Numbered from the stretch's first letter, positions 24,686-33,604 are shown. The stretch: DNA of 64,000 nt from Saccharopolyspora gloriosae (GCF_022828475.1 NZ_CP059557.1:3953470-4017469), one strand, 5' to 3'. The notes: generated by a model not told the origin, from the letters alone. Translations and numbers: made by a program.

Positions 24686-26530
24686 TCACCGCGGGTAGAG
24701 CGCGTCCAAGTGCTCCCGGTTGTGCTTGACGACCACGGCGCGACGGACCTTGCGGGTCGGCGTGAGCTCCCCTTCGTCCTCGCTCCACTGGGTCGGCGCG
24801 AACTCCCAGGCGCGAACGTGCTCCACCCGAGCCAGCCGCGAGTTCGCCAGCGCCACGGCTTGACCGATCTCCTCGCGCAGCTCCGGATTCGCCAGCAGCT
24901 CCGCTCGGTCCGCGTCGGCCAGCCCGCGCTGATCGGCCCACTTCCGCAGCGCCTCCGCGTCCGGCGACAGCAACGCCACCAGGTAGGGGCGGCCGTCGCC
25001 GTGGACCAGCGCCTGCTCGATCAGCGGGTGCTCCACCAGCAGGGACTCGACGGTGACCGGGCTGATGTTCTTCCCGCCCGCGGTGATGATGATTTCCTTC
25101 TGCCGTCCGGTGATCCGCAGCATCCCGTCGTCGTCCAGCGACCCCAGATCACCCGTGCGCAGGTAGCCGTCCATGGTGAACAGCTCCCGGTCGGCCTCGG
25201 GCAGGTTGCGGTAACCGGAGGCGCACAACGGCCCGCGCACCAGCACCTCGCCCGCACCGGTCAGCCGCAGCTCCACACCCGGCATCGCCGTGCCGACGGT
25301 GCCCGGACGCCGCGGATCACCGGCGCGGTGCATCACGGCGGCGCCGCAGGTCTCCGACAGGCCGTACACGCCGGTCAGTCCCATCCCCAAGCCCGCGAAG
25401 AACCGCTCGAGTCCCGGCGGCAGTGGCGCCGCACCGACCGCGCGCACCGCGCACCGGTCCAGCCCCAGCGCCACCGGGATCCGGTGCAGCACGGCTCGAT
25501 GTGCCAGCCGTGCCAGCATCTTCTGCGACTCGGTCGCCTCGGGGTGAACGCCGGCCTCGGCCGCGCGCAACGCCCAAGCGCCCAGCTTTCCGCGCGCACC
25601 GCCCTGCTCGGCGATCTTCGACTCGATGCCGGTGCGCAGCTTGTCCCACACCTGCGGCACGCCGAACAGAATCGTCGGGCGCACCTCGGCGAGCCGCTTC
25701 GGCAATTCCTTGACGCTGGCGCAGAAATGCGTCTCCCCGCCGCTGCGCAACGGCAGGTACACCGACAGCACCCGCTCCGCGATGTGCGCCAACGGCAGGT
25801 ACGACAGGCTCACCACGTGGTCGGGCAGTCCCGCGGCCCGCGCCAACGCCTCCACCTCGTAGAGCAGCGCGCGGTGGCTGAGCTCGACGCCTTTGGAGGC
25901 ACCGGTGGTGCCGGAGGTGTAGATCAGGACGGCGATGTCGTCCGGGTCCGGACACATCTGCTCCTGCAGCAACGGGTCCTCGGGGGAGAACGAACCGTCA
26001 TCGGCCGCCGTCCCGAGTTCCAGGAACTCCTCCCAGCTCAGGATCCGCCCGGTGAACCCCTCCGGGCGGGCGTCGCCGATCTCACCGAGCGTGATCACCA
26101 CGCCGAGTTCGGTAGGCTCGCCCAGCACCGGCAGCCACCGGCGCCACGCGTCCTCGCCCTCGACGACGACCACCTTCGCACCGGAATCCACCACCACGTG
26201 CCGGATCTGCTCCGGCGCCAGCGTCGCGTACAGCGTCGTGGTCGTCGCCCCCAGCGTCGAGGCGCCCAGGTCGGCCAGGATGTGCTCGGGGCGGTTGCTC
26301 GCCATCACGCCCAGCACGTCACCGGGCACGAGGCCCAGCGACCGCAGCGCCGCCGCGATGTTGAGCACCCGGCCGTGCACCTGCGACCACGTCCATTTCT
26401 CGTCGGCCGTGGCGAACGCCGGGGCGTCCGGCCGGGACCTGGCGATCTCTGCGAGCAGACTCGGCACGGTCCGGCCTTCGATGGCCGCCTCGATCTCGTC
26501 CCGCTCGGCTTGGACCTCGGTCGCGGTCAT
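24686..26530 (-). CDS. fadD: Long-chain fatty acid-CoA ligase, FadD15-like
   Basis: 614 aa AMP-forming acyl-CoA synthetase. ATP/AMP motif YTSGTTGASKG near 210-220, the LSYLPLAHIAER linker, YGLSETCG adenylate motif, GYLRTGDLG and the C-terminal hinge/lysine region GRQKEIIITAGGKNISP. Length and motifs match the FadD15/long-chain group. Divergent from an AraC gene across 110 nt. It activates fatty acids for degradation or lipid synthesis; the chain length is not readable. Confidence 0.9.
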   Translation of the reverse strand: MTATEVQAERDEIEAAIEGRTVPSLLAEIARSRPDAPAFATADEKWTWSQVHGRVLNIAAALRSLGLVPGDVLGVMASNRPEHILADLGASTLGATTTTLYATLAPEQIRHVVVDSGAKVVVVEGEDAWRRWLPVLGEPTELGVVITLGEIGDARPEGFTGRILSWEEFLELGTAADDGSFSPEDPLLQEQMCPDPDDIAVLIYTSGTTGASKGVELSHRALLYEVEALARAAGLPDHVVSLSYLPLAHIAERVLSVYLPLRSGGETHFCASVKELPKRLAEVRPTILFGVPQVWDKLRTGIESKIAEQGGARGKLGAWALRAAEAGVHPEATESQKMLARLAHRAVLHRIPVALGLDRCAVRAVGAAPLPPGLERFFAGLGMGLTGVYGLSETCGAAVMHRAGDPRRPGTVGTAMPGVELRLTGAGEVLVRGPLCASGYRNLPEADRELFTMDGYLRTGDLGSLDDDGMLRITGRQKEIIITAGGKNISPVTVESLLVEHPLIEQALVHGDGRPYLVALLSPDAEALRKWADQRGLADADRAELLANPELREEIGQAVALANSRLARVEHVRAWEFAPTQWSEDEGELTPTRKVRRAVVVKHNREHLDALYPR

Positions 26531-26640
26531 GCACTGCTCCCCTGCAAATGGCCTACACGGTGTCGTCCGTCACGATCACGTTAAGGCGAAAAGGGGGTGG
26601 GGCTATGACGTCCACGGTCACGTGATTGATACTTCCGGAC

Positions 26641-27726
26641 ATGCCGCACCGCCGCGACAAAGATCACAACTCGAGTGTGCACGCCCTTGACCCCGTCCCG
26701 GACCCCGTAGTCCGCGATTGGGACTTCCCGCGCAGCCCGATCAGCGCGCTGCTGCTCACCCGATTCGCCGCCGAGCATCACGTGGCCGCGGAAATCGTGC
26801 TGCAAGGCACCGGACTCACCGAACCCGAACTGGAAGACCCGTCGTTGTCCGTCGACGCGCACCAAGAGCTGCGCATCGTGCGGAACCTGGCGACGGCGCT
26901 GCCCGACATACCGGACCTCGGCATGCGCGCCGGCCTCCAGTACCACCTGACCTCGTACGGGATTCTGGGGTTCGCGTTCATCAGCAGCGCGACGGTGAGC
27001 GACGGCATGGCGGTGGCGCTGCGCTACCTGGAGCTGAGCTTCGCGTTCTGCATCCCGCGCATCCGGCTGGCCGAAGGTGAACTGCGGGTCGAGCTCGACG
27101 CGTCCGCGATCCCGGCCGACGTGCGGGATTTCCTGGTCGCACGGGACCTTTCCGCGATTCACACCATTTTCGTGGAACTGATTTCGTCGCCCATCCCGGT
27201 GCAGCGCATCGAGCTGAACCTGCCGGAACCGCCGGACGGGGTGCAGGCTCCGGTCTTCTTCGGCACGGTGCCGGAGTTCGGCGCGGCCAAGAACGTGATC
27301 GTCCTCGATCCGGAGTTCCTGACCCAGCCGCTGCCGCAGGCCAACGAGCACACCCTGGCGATGTGCGAGGCGCAGTGTCGCGATCTGCTGGCGGGCAGGC
27401 GGGAACGCACCGGCTTCGCCAAGCAGGTGCGGGATCAGATGCTCGGCCCCGACGGGGTGCGGCTGGGAATGGAGGACGTGGCGCGCAAACTGCACACCAC
27501 GGCCCGCACGCTGTACCGCAGGCTCAACGCCGAGGGCACCAGCTTCCAGACGGTGCGCGACGAGGTCCGTGCCGCGCTCGCCGAGGGGATGCTGCGCGAC
27601 GGCGCGCTCTCGGTGGACGACATCGCGATCCGCCTCGGTTACGCGGAAGCGGCCAGCTTCATCCACGCCTTCAAACGGTGGACCGGCACGACGCCCATGT
27701 CCTACGCGCGGCGGCGCCAGAACTGA
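26641..27726 (+). CDS. AraC-family regulator with N-terminal Arabinose_bd-type domain
   Basis: 361 aa from ATG 26641; a TTG 15 nt upstream is the alternative, and neither has a clear Shine-Dalgarno. Residues about 30-230 match the OruR/ArgR-like sensor domain (PF12625): AAEIVLQGTGLTEPELEDP, LGMRAGLQYHLTSYGILGFA. The C-terminal double HTH includes GMEDVARKLHTTARTLYRRL and LSVDDIAIRLGYAEAASFIHAFKRWTG. Divergent from fadD and upstream of the orphan mceA, so it probably regulates lipid use here. That is inferred from position. Confidence 0.85.
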   Translation: MPHRRDKDHNSSVHALDPVPDPVVRDWDFPRSPISALLLTRFAAEHHVAAEIVLQGTGLTEPELEDPSLSVDAHQELRIVRNLATALPDIPDLGMRAGLQYHLTSYGILGFAFISSATVSDGMAVALRYLELSFAFCIPRIRLAEGELRVELDASAIPADVRDFLVARDLSAIHTIFVELISSPIPVQRIELNLPEPPDGVQAPVFFGTVPEFGAAKNVIVLDPEFLTQPLPQANEHTLAMCEAQCRDLLAGRRERTGFAKQVRDQMLGPDGVRLGMEDVARKLHTTARTLYRRLNAEGTSFQTVRDEVRAALAEGMLRDGALSVDDIAIRLGYAEAASFIHAFKRWTGTTPMSYARRRQN

Positions 27727-27781
27727 TCGAGCGCCGGCATCACCCGTTGCGGCGAGGGCGATCCCGGCGCTGCGAGCAGGT

Positions 27782-27816
27782 CCGTCGGGCCGGGGCGCAC
27801 CTCCCCGGCCCGACGG
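27782..27816. terminator. Strong bidirectional hairpin terminator
   Basis: A 14-bp perfect stem, CCGTCGGGCCGGGG (27782-27795) and CCCCGGCCCGACGG (27803-27816), with a 7-nt loop. It lies between the ends of the convergent AraC and orphan mce genes. There is no long T-run, as is common in high-GC actinobacteria. Confidence 0.65.
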
Positions 27817-27860
27817 GGCTTCCGGCCCGCGAACGCACGTGGGGGTTCACGGGCGGGCTG

Positions 27861-29159
27861 TCATCGGTAGCTGACCTCCGCGCCACGCAGCACGGGGCCG
27901 ACCAGCAGCGAACCCCATTCCGGGACGGTGCTCGCCGGAACTCCCATCGACGGCGCCAGGACCGTGGACATCGCCTCGCGTTCCTGCGGGGAGTTGGCCA
28001 GGCCGAGCCCGCCCGATGAGGCCGCCCCCGGCGGCTCGGCCGCGACCGGCGCCGTGGAGCCGTCCTGAATAGGGCCGTCCACCGGATATTGCGGCCGGGT
28101 GCCCGGCGGGTAGTCGTAGCAGCGCGGTCCACGCTTGTCCTCATAGGACGGTTCGTCGCGGCCCGGCTCGTACACGCCGCGCGCGGCCACCACTTCGAGC
28201 GTGATGTGCGCGCCGGGTTCCTTGGTGCCCTCGCCGAAGACCTCGTCCACGCGGGGGATGATCCCGGTCAGGCTGCGCAGCAGGCACGGGTACTGCGGGG
28301 AGTACTTGGCGAGCACGTCCGCGGTGGGCCGCGCCGACTCGCCCAACCTGATCAGGTCGTCGCCGTTGGCCTCCAGGAAACCGGTCGCGTCGTTCGAAGT
28401 CGTGGTCAGCTGCGAGGTCAGCGACCGCAGGTTCTCCTGCTGATCCACCAGCGTCCGCGAGGTCGTCGACAGATCACCCAGCGCCTGCAGCACGTCCGGC
28501 GCGGCCTGCTCGTAGGTCTCGGCCACCCCCACCAGCTGCCGCAGGTTCTCCTGCAACTGCGGCACCGACGGGTTGAGCCCCTCGACGTAGTCGTTCAACC
28601 GCGTGATCGTGTCGCCGACTTCCTCCCCACGACCGTCCAACGCCTGGTTCAACGAGTTCAACGTTACCGCCAGGTCGTCCGGGTGGATCGCCTCCAGCAC
28701 CGGCATCGTGTCCGCCAGCACCGTCTCCAGCTCCACCGACGCCCGCGACCGGTCCTGCGAGATCACATCACCCGCCGCCAACCGCGTCGACGACGACTGC
28801 TCCGGCACGTCCAGCGACACGTAACGCTCACCGAACAACGTCCGCGGCAACAAGCGCGCCGACACGTTCGACGGCAGCAGCTTCGCCTTGTCCGGCTCCA
28901 ACGCCAAGTGCAACTCGGCACCCTCGTTGATCGGCCGCACCTCGTCGACCCTGCCGACGGTCATGCCGCGGACCTTCACCTCGGAGTCGGGCATCAGCTG
29001 GTTTCCCGTGGACGCGGCCCGGAGAACCACGTTCACGCTGGGCCGGAAGACACCTTGATAGGTCGCCACCGTCACGCTCAGGAACAACGCGACGCACAGC
29101 AGCAGTGCCAAACCCAGCAACCTGCGCCGCACCGTCGCGAAGGTGCTGTCTCTGCTCAT
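27861..29159 (-). CDS. Orphan MCE family protein, MceA-like
   Basis: 432 aa from ATG 29159. A membrane anchor at about 14-34, then an MCE domain with SEVKVRGMTVGRVDEV and the second block LFGERYVSLDVPE that fits the MceA type, a helical shaft (about 125-300) and a long tail with SPQYPCLLR and GPRCYDYPPGTRPQYP (one Cys in each). Yet no YrbE, MceB-F or Mas gene lies nearby. It might join the complex of another operon, such as the one at 1-8.6 kb, or be a remnant of a lost operon. The frame is intact throughout, which argues for function. Confidence 0.85.
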   Translation of the reverse strand: MSRDSTFATVRRRLLGLALLLCVALFLSVTVATYQGVFRPSVNVVLRAASTGNQLMPDSEVKVRGMTVGRVDEVRPINEGAELHLALEPDKAKLLPSNVSARLLPRTLFGERYVSLDVPEQSSSTRLAAGDVISQDRSRASVELETVLADTMPVLEAIHPDDLAVTLNSLNQALDGRGEEVGDTITRLNDYVEGLNPSVPQLQENLRQLVGVAETYEQAAPDVLQALGDLSTTSRTLVDQQENLRSLTSQLTTTSNDATGFLEANGDDLIRLGESARPTADVLAKYSPQYPCLLRSLTGIIPRVDEVFGEGTKEPGAHITLEVVAARGVYEPGRDEPSYEDKRGPRCYDYPPGTRPQYPVDGPIQDGSTAPVAAEPPGAASSGGLGLANSPQEREAMSTVLAPSMGVPASTVPEWGSLLVGPVLRGAEVSYR

Positions 29160-29535
29160 CGGACCGCCGTTGACTCGTACCCGGACACCCCGCGAGACGC
29201 GCATGCGTCGATTCCGCGAGGAGATCATTCACGGCGCTCACCCGGACGGAACACGCTCGGGGAGGCCGGACAGGGCAGAAGAGTAGGGCGTCGGCGTGAG
29301 CTACGTCATGAGAACCCCGGTCAGCCGATTGACCATTCCGGACAGATCAATACATCCGCACGTCACCGGCCGGATCGAGGCTCGAATCCCCTGGTGCGGG
29401 CGGAAAACGCGCTCGCCGACCGCGACACGGCCAGGGGCGGAGCAGACCGGCGCACACGGACGGCGCCGGGGAACCGTTGAGATTTCAGGACAGGCGGCGG
29501 CCGTGCACGACCTGGATCAGCCGGACCGGGCGGGG
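29160..29535. other. Intergenic region upstream of the orphan mceA
   Basis: 376 nt without a convincing gene. It must hold the promoter of the orphan mceA and the 3' end region of the small Cys gene. In-frame extensions of the mce gene up to about 29228 are possible but lack a ribosome-binding site. A tRNA-like T-loop string near 29388 was examined and rejected. Confidence 0.4.
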
Positions 29536-29820
29536 CTAGCTCGCGGCGTCCTCGGGCAAGGCGGCCCCGACGGGCATCGCCGCGACGCAGGAAACGCAGG
29601 GCATGCAGCCGCCTTCCGGCACATCTCCGATCGCATCCGGGCGGAGGCCCATTCCGCAGGCGGTCCGCGCCAGGCCCGCGTCCCAGTCGACCGAGACGAT
29701 CGCGTGCGCCTGCCGCAGCGACACGCGGTGGTGCTTGCGCAGCACCCACACGCGTTGCTCCAAGGCCGCGTCCGGATCACGCCGGAGGTGTGCGGAGCTG
29801 TTCGCAACGCTGGGCATCAT
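29536..29820 (-). CDS. Small Cys-containing protein (CxxC), unknown function
   Basis: 94 aa, ATG-ATG start with GGAGGGAG upstream. Features: RVWVLRKHHRVSLRQAHAIVSVDWDAGLARTACGM, seen here in parts, and a C-terminal GGCMPCVSCVAAMP with CxxCxxC spacing. Together with Cys in TACGM they could bind a metal ion. Paired divergently with a DUF397 gene across an 85-bp gap containing two palindromes. Small Cys proteins of this kind accompany WhiJ/BldB-type systems in actinomycetes. I do not know a name for this family. Confidence 0.65.
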   Translation of the reverse strand: MMPSVANSSAHLRRDPDAALEQRVWVLRKHHRVSLRQAHAIVSVDWDAGLARTACGMGLRPDAIGDVPEGGCMPCVSCVAAMPVGAALPEDAAS

Positions 29821-29837
29821 TGCTCCCTCCTAAGCTT

Positions 29838-29866
29838 GAGATTAATCCTACTCAACGATTAATCTC
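29838..29866. promoter_or_regulatory. Paired palindromic sites (GATTAATC) between divergent genes
   Basis: GAGATTAATC at 29838-29847 and GATTAATCTC at 29857-29866 form a perfect 10-bp inverted repeat with a 9-nt spacer. Each arm also contains the self-palindrome GATTAATC. It sits in the middle of the divergent promoter of the small Cys gene and the DUF397 gene. Such AT-rich symmetry is rare in this DNA and suggests an operator, perhaps for the nearby XRE regulator. Confidence 0.6.
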
Positions 29867-29905
29867 GTTGTCGAGCTGAACTGAACAGTGTGGAGGGAGC
29901 GCCAC

Positions 29906-30142
29906 GTGCACGCACCGGATCCGACCCCAACGACCCCGCACTTCCCCCGGCGCGGCTGGACGGCCGCCAACCGCTGCGGACCCAACGGCGGCAACTGCGT
30001 TGAGGTCAACCACCCCGTGGCCGGCGGCCACGTCGGAGTCCGCGACAGCAAGAACATCGCCGACGGGGTCCTGGTGTTCAACGCCGGTCAGTGGCGTTCG
30101 TTCATGTCCAGGACCCGCGACGGTGCGTTCGACCTGCCGTGA
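29906..30142 (+). CDS. DUF397 domain protein
   Basis: 78 aa from GTG, with GGAGGGAG 7 nt upstream. DUF397 pattern: W24-like WTAANRC, GGNCVEV, VGVRDSKN, LVFNAGQWRSFM. DUF397 proteins are small partners of XRE/DUF5753 regulators (the WhiJ or Scr1/Scr2-type pairs) and act with them in development or phenotype switching. The XRE gene lies 153 nt downstream on the same strand. Confidence 0.85.
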   Translation: MHAPDPTPTTPHFPRRGWTAANRCGPNGGNCVEVNHPVAGGHVGVRDSKNIADGVLVFNAGQWRSFMSRTRDGAFDLP

Positions 30143-30228
30143 TCACCATCGGCCGGAACAGCGGGGTCGATTATTCCCCTTAAGAGTGAACTTGTGGATG
30201 AACTCCGGCAACCTGCCGGGGACCACGC

Positions 30229-30253
30229 CCGAGTGAGCCCACTCGGCTAAAAT
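30229..30253 (+). promoter_or_regulatory. Inverted repeat and possible -10 box before the XRE gene
   Basis: CCGAGTG (30229-30235) and CACTCGG (30240-30246) with a 4-nt loop lie directly before TAAAAT (30248-30253), which could serve as a -10 about 40 nt ahead of the GTG at 30296. Autoregulation by the XRE protein is conceivable. No good -35 is seen. Confidence 0.35.
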
Positions 30254-30295
30254 GATCTGCTTGTCGAGACACTGAACGTAGAGCGGAGATTCCGA

Positions 30296-31156
30296 GTGCC
30301 GAGCACGGTGACGTCGCGGCGCAGACAGCTCGGCAACGAGATCCGCCGAGCGCGGATCGCGGCGGGGATGACCCAGCAAGAGGTCGCCGAGTTGCTGGGC
30401 TGTCGGCAGGGCAAGGTCAACAAGATCGAGTCCGGCGCGGTGGCGGTCAAGCAGGCCGAACTCAAGCAGATGCTGGAGGCGTTCCAGTGCACTGACGCGC
30501 AGTCGGAGCTGATGCTGGAACTGGCCCGGTCCAGCACCGGGCAGCGCGGGCAGTGGTCCGGGTACCGCTCGGCGGTGCCGCAATGGTTCCGCACCTTCAC
30601 CGACCTGGAGCCCGCCGCGGGCGAGATCCTCAGCTGGCATGGCGAGCGGATCCCCGGCCCGTTGCAGTCCGAGCATTACATGCTCACCCAGTTCAGCGAA
30701 GACCGCGCCACGGACGTGACATCGCTGGTCCGCAACCGGCAGGACCGCAAGCAGGTGTTCGACCTGGAACGGCCGCCGTACTACCGCTTCGTGATCGGCG
30801 AGGCGGCGTTCCGGCGGATGCCCGGCGGACCGAACCCCTCGGTGGCGCTCGACCAGGTGGAGCACCTGCTGGACCTGGGCGAGCGGTACTCGCGCACCTT
30901 CATCCACGTGCTGCCGTTCGACGTGCGCCTGGCGTTCACGCCGAACGATTTCACGATCATGCGTTTTCCGGACGCCACCAAGGACTTCGTGTTCATCGAA
31001 CATGCCGCAGGCGGCATTTACCTGGACGACGAGGGGGACTTCGAGTTGTTCGTCGACGCGTGGGACCGGATCCGCGGCGCCGCGCTGGAACTCAACGAAT
31101 CGGTGGATTTCCTGCGCGGGCTGGCGGCCGAATTCCGCTCGCAGATGAAGTTCTGA
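30296..31156 (+). CDS. XRE-family regulator with DUF5753 domain
   Basis: 286 aa from GTG. The N-terminal Cro/CI HTH is RRRQLGNEIRRARIAAGMTQQEVAELLGCRQGKVNKIESG, seen here in parts (about 8-50). The DUF5753 domain covers about 100-280, with VPQWFRTFTDLEPAAGEILSW, IPGPLQSEHYM, YYRFVIGEAAFRR and LPFDVRLAF. Belongs to the large actinobacterial WhiJ-like family that works with a DUF397 partner. The partner precedes it here. Confidence 0.87.
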   Translation: MPSTVTSRRRQLGNEIRRARIAAGMTQQEVAELLGCRQGKVNKIESGAVAVKQAELKQMLEAFQCTDAQSELMLELARSSTGQRGQWSGYRSAVPQWFRTFTDLEPAAGEILSWHGERIPGPLQSEHYMLTQFSEDRATDVTSLVRNRQDRKQVFDLERPPYYRFVIGEAAFRRMPGGPNPSVALDQVEHLLDLGERYSRTFIHVLPFDVRLAFTPNDFTIMRFPDATKDFVFIEHAAGGIYLDDEGDFELFVDAWDRIRGAALELNESVDFLRGLAAEFRSQMKF

Positions 31157-31390
31157 TCTTTTTCGCCCGCGATGCGATTCGAGGGAGCGGCGACACCTCT
31201 TCCTCAATCGTGAAAGCCGAACGATCCTCCGCCGGGGGACGTCGGCGCATTTCGCGCGTCCGCTGCCGGAAAGGCCTGTGACCACCTGCGTTGCCGGAGA
31301 TTTCACCCGGATGGCCCCCGCTCACAGTCGGCGTTCGAGGGGTTACGATTCGTCGCAAGATCACCCGGTTGTGACTGAAGGACCATACGT

Positions 31391-32260
31391 ATGAGCGATG
31401 TTGACGACGACCCGTTTCCCCCGCAGAGTGCGGATCTGACCAAACCGAGCGTCGCCCGGGTGTACGACTGGTACCTCGGCGGCAAGGCGAACTGGGCCAT
31501 CGACCGCGAATTCGGTCAGCACGTGGTCAACGAATACCCGTTGTTACGTCCGATCGCGATCAGCAATCGGCTCTTCCTGCACCGCGCGGTGCGCCACCTC
31601 GTGGCCCGGGGCGTGCACCAGTTCATCGACATCGGTTCCGGGGTGCCCACGATGGGCAACACGCACTCGGTGGCCGACGAGGTGGAACCGGGCTCGAAGG
31701 TCGTCTACGTCGACCACGAGCCGGTCGCGGTGGCGCACTCCCAGGTGCTGCTGGACAAGCACGGCGACCCCGAGCGGCACGCGGTGATCAACGCCGACTT
31801 CCGCAACCCGGAGCGGCTGTGGCAGCGCGCCATCGAAACCGGCGTGCTGGACCTGGAACAGCCGGTCGCCATCCTGCTCATCGCGGTGCTGCACGTGAAG
31901 CAGCCCGGCCCGAACGGCGACGACATCTCGCCGCAGGTCATGAAGCGGTACCGGGAACTCCTCCCGCCCGGCTCCTACCTGGCGCTGTCGCACCTGACCG
32001 ATGACGGCGTGCCCGCGAGCCTGGACGACCAGCTCGTCGGCATCAAGCAGATGTACGACAACTCCTCCAGCCCGGTGATCTGGCGCAGCCAGCAGGAGAT
32101 CGCGGACCTGTTCGGCGACTTCGAGATGCTCGATCCCGGCATGACGTGGACGACGGACTGGCACCCGGAGGACCGCAGCCCGAACTTCTCGCCGGACCTG
32201 GACTTCAGCGAGTCCGGCGAATCCGCCATCTGGGCGGGCGTCGGGCGCAAGCAGCCCTGA
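31391..32260 (+). CDS. SAM-dependent methyltransferase, PF04672 (Methyltransf_19) family
   Basis: 289 aa. Family marks: KPSVARVYDWYLGGKANWAIDRE, the SAM motif QFIDIGSGVPTMGNTHSVAD, VVYVDHEPVAVAHS, and the C-terminal SGESAIWAGVGRK. This actinobacteria-specific family is often encoded beside XRE/DUF397 pairs, as here. Substrates are unknown. A second, more divergent member lies at 38747-39703. Confidence 0.85.
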   Translation: MSDVDDDPFPPQSADLTKPSVARVYDWYLGGKANWAIDREFGQHVVNEYPLLRPIAISNRLFLHRAVRHLVARGVHQFIDIGSGVPTMGNTHSVADEVEPGSKVVYVDHEPVAVAHSQVLLDKHGDPERHAVINADFRNPERLWQRAIETGVLDLEQPVAILLIAVLHVKQPGPNGDDISPQVMKRYRELLPPGSYLALSHLTDDGVPASLDDQLVGIKQMYDNSSSPVIWRSQQEIADLFGDFEMLDPGMTWTTDWHPEDRSPNFSPDLDFSESGESAIWAGVGRKQP

Positions 32261-32270
32261 AGCATCCGGT

Positions 32271-32314
32271 GATCACCTCGGTGTTGCTCAGCGCCGATCA
32301 ACACCGAGGTGATC
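32271..32314. terminator. Perfect 16-bp hairpin between convergent genes
   Basis: GATCACCTCGGTGTTG (32271-32286) pairs without mismatch with CAACACCGAGGTGATC (32299-32314). The right arm overlaps the last codons of the LLM monooxygenase gene. There is no T-run. A bidirectional terminator or mRNA-stabilising element is likely. Confidence 0.6.
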
Positions 32315-33604
32315 CCGCAAGGTATGACCGTGATACTCCGTTCGGAATAATCCTCGATGCTGGAGTTCCGGGACCACGTGGTCGAAGAAGTCCGTCACAC
32401 CGCCGGGCGAGTAGGCGGGCATCAGGACGAATCCATCGCAGGCGCCCGCTTCGTACCAGCGCTGCAGCTCGTCGGCGATCGTCACCGGCGAGCCGGCCAC
32501 CAACGGGAACGACAGCGTCGCGGCGTATTCCGCCCCGAGCTCGCCGAGCGTGAGCCCGCGTTCGATGGCGTCGGCGATCACGTGCTGGAACCGGCCCTTG
32601 CTGCCGCGGATCTCGTCGCGGATGTCGGGCACCGGCCCGTCCACCGGATACCGGGCGAGGTCGTGGTTCATGCTCGCCGACATGAAGGTGAGGCCCGCGA
32701 TCGGCAGCACCAGCGACCGCAGTTCCCGCTCGATCTCCGCGGCCCGCTCGTCGGTTTCGCCGACGAGCGGCATGATCCCCGGCAGCACCCGTACTTCGTG
32801 CTCGGCTCGGCCCGCTTCCCGCACCTGTTCCTTGAACCCGCGGTAGAACTCCGCGCCGCGCTGCAACGTCGGCGCCACCGCGAAGACCAGGTCGGCGTTC
32901 TCGGCCGCGAGCCGCTGGAACACCCCGGAGGCCCCGGCCTGGATGACCACCGGATGTCCTTGCGGCGGGCGGGGCACGGTGAGCGGTCCGCGCACCTGGA
33001 ACCACGGCCCGCTGTGGTCGGCGTAGCGCACCTTTCCCGAATCGGCGAACCGTCCCGCCCGCTGGTCGGCGAGCACCGCGCCGTCGTCCCAGGTGTCCCA
33101 CAGCGCCCGCACGGCGGTGATGAACTCGGCCGCGCGCTCGTAGCGGGTCGCGTGGTCGAGGTGTTCGGATCGGCTGCAGTTTCGCGCCTCCCCGTCGCTG
33201 ACCGAGGTCACCGCGTTCCACGCCGCTCGCCCGCCGCTGAGGTGATCGATGCTGGCGAACATCCGCGCCACGTGGAACGGCTCCGAGTAGGTCGTCGACG
33301 CCGTGGCGGCCAGCCCGATCCGCTCGGTCACCGACGACAACGCCGACAACAGCACGATCGGATCGAGGTGGGTGTTCGGCCGGTGCTCCAGCACCGTGGA
33401 GAAATCGCCGCCGTAGATGTCGTCGACGGCGAGCTTGTCCGCGATGAACACCAGATCCAGCTTCGCCCGCTCCGCTGCTTCGGCCAGCCGCCGGTAGTGG
33501 TCCAGGCCGTGTTCGCCCGGCGCCTCCGCACCCGGATAGCGCCAGCCGCCCGCGTGGATCCCCGCGTCGCTCAGGTAGAGCGCGAGATGGAGTTCCCCGG
33601 TCAT
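32288..33604 (-). CDS. LLM-class flavin-dependent monooxygenase (NtaA/SnaA/DszA family)
   Basis: 438 aa from ATG 33604, 13 nt after the binding-protein stop. The luciferase-like barrel of the NtaA/SnaA/DszA subfamily: HYRRLAEAAERAKLDLVFIAD, NTHLDPIVLLSALSSVTERIGLAATASTTYSEPFHVAR in parts, SGGRAAWNAVTS, ARNCSRSEHLDHATRYERAAEF and GHPVVIQAGASGVFQRLAAE. These enzymes use FMNH2 to oxygenate substrates such as sulfones, nitrilotriacetate or pristinamycin precursor. Following a cysteine leader peptide and a sulfonate-type binding protein, a desulfurising or sulfone monooxygenase role is likely. Confidence 0.85.
   Translation of the reverse strand: MTGELHLALYLSDAGIHAGGWRYPGAEAPGEHGLDHYRRLAEAAERAKLDLVFIADKLAVDDIYGGDFSTVLEHRPNTHLDPIVLLSALSSVTERIGLAATASTTYSEPFHVARMFASIDHLSGGRAAWNAVTSVSDGEARNCSRSEHLDHATRYERAAEFITAVRALWDTWDDGAVLADQRAGRFADSGKVRYADHSGPWFQVRGPLTVPRPPQGHPVVIQAGASGVFQRLAAENADLVFAVAPTLQRGAEFYRGFKEQVREAGRAEHEVRVLPGIMPLVGETDERAAEIERELRSLVLPIAGLTFMSASMNHDLARYPVDGPVPDIRDEIRGSKGRFQHVIADAIERGLTLGELGAEYAATLSFPLVAGSPVTIADELQRWYEAGACDGFVLMPAYSPGGVTDFFDHVVPELQHRGLFRTEYHGHTLRDHLGVDRR

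Noticed and set aside
29380-29410. tRNA-like T-loop string (GGCTCGAATCCCC) suggesting a tRNA or an attachment site
   Set aside because: No acceptor, D or anticodon stem can be built around it, and no integrase or duplicate end is present.
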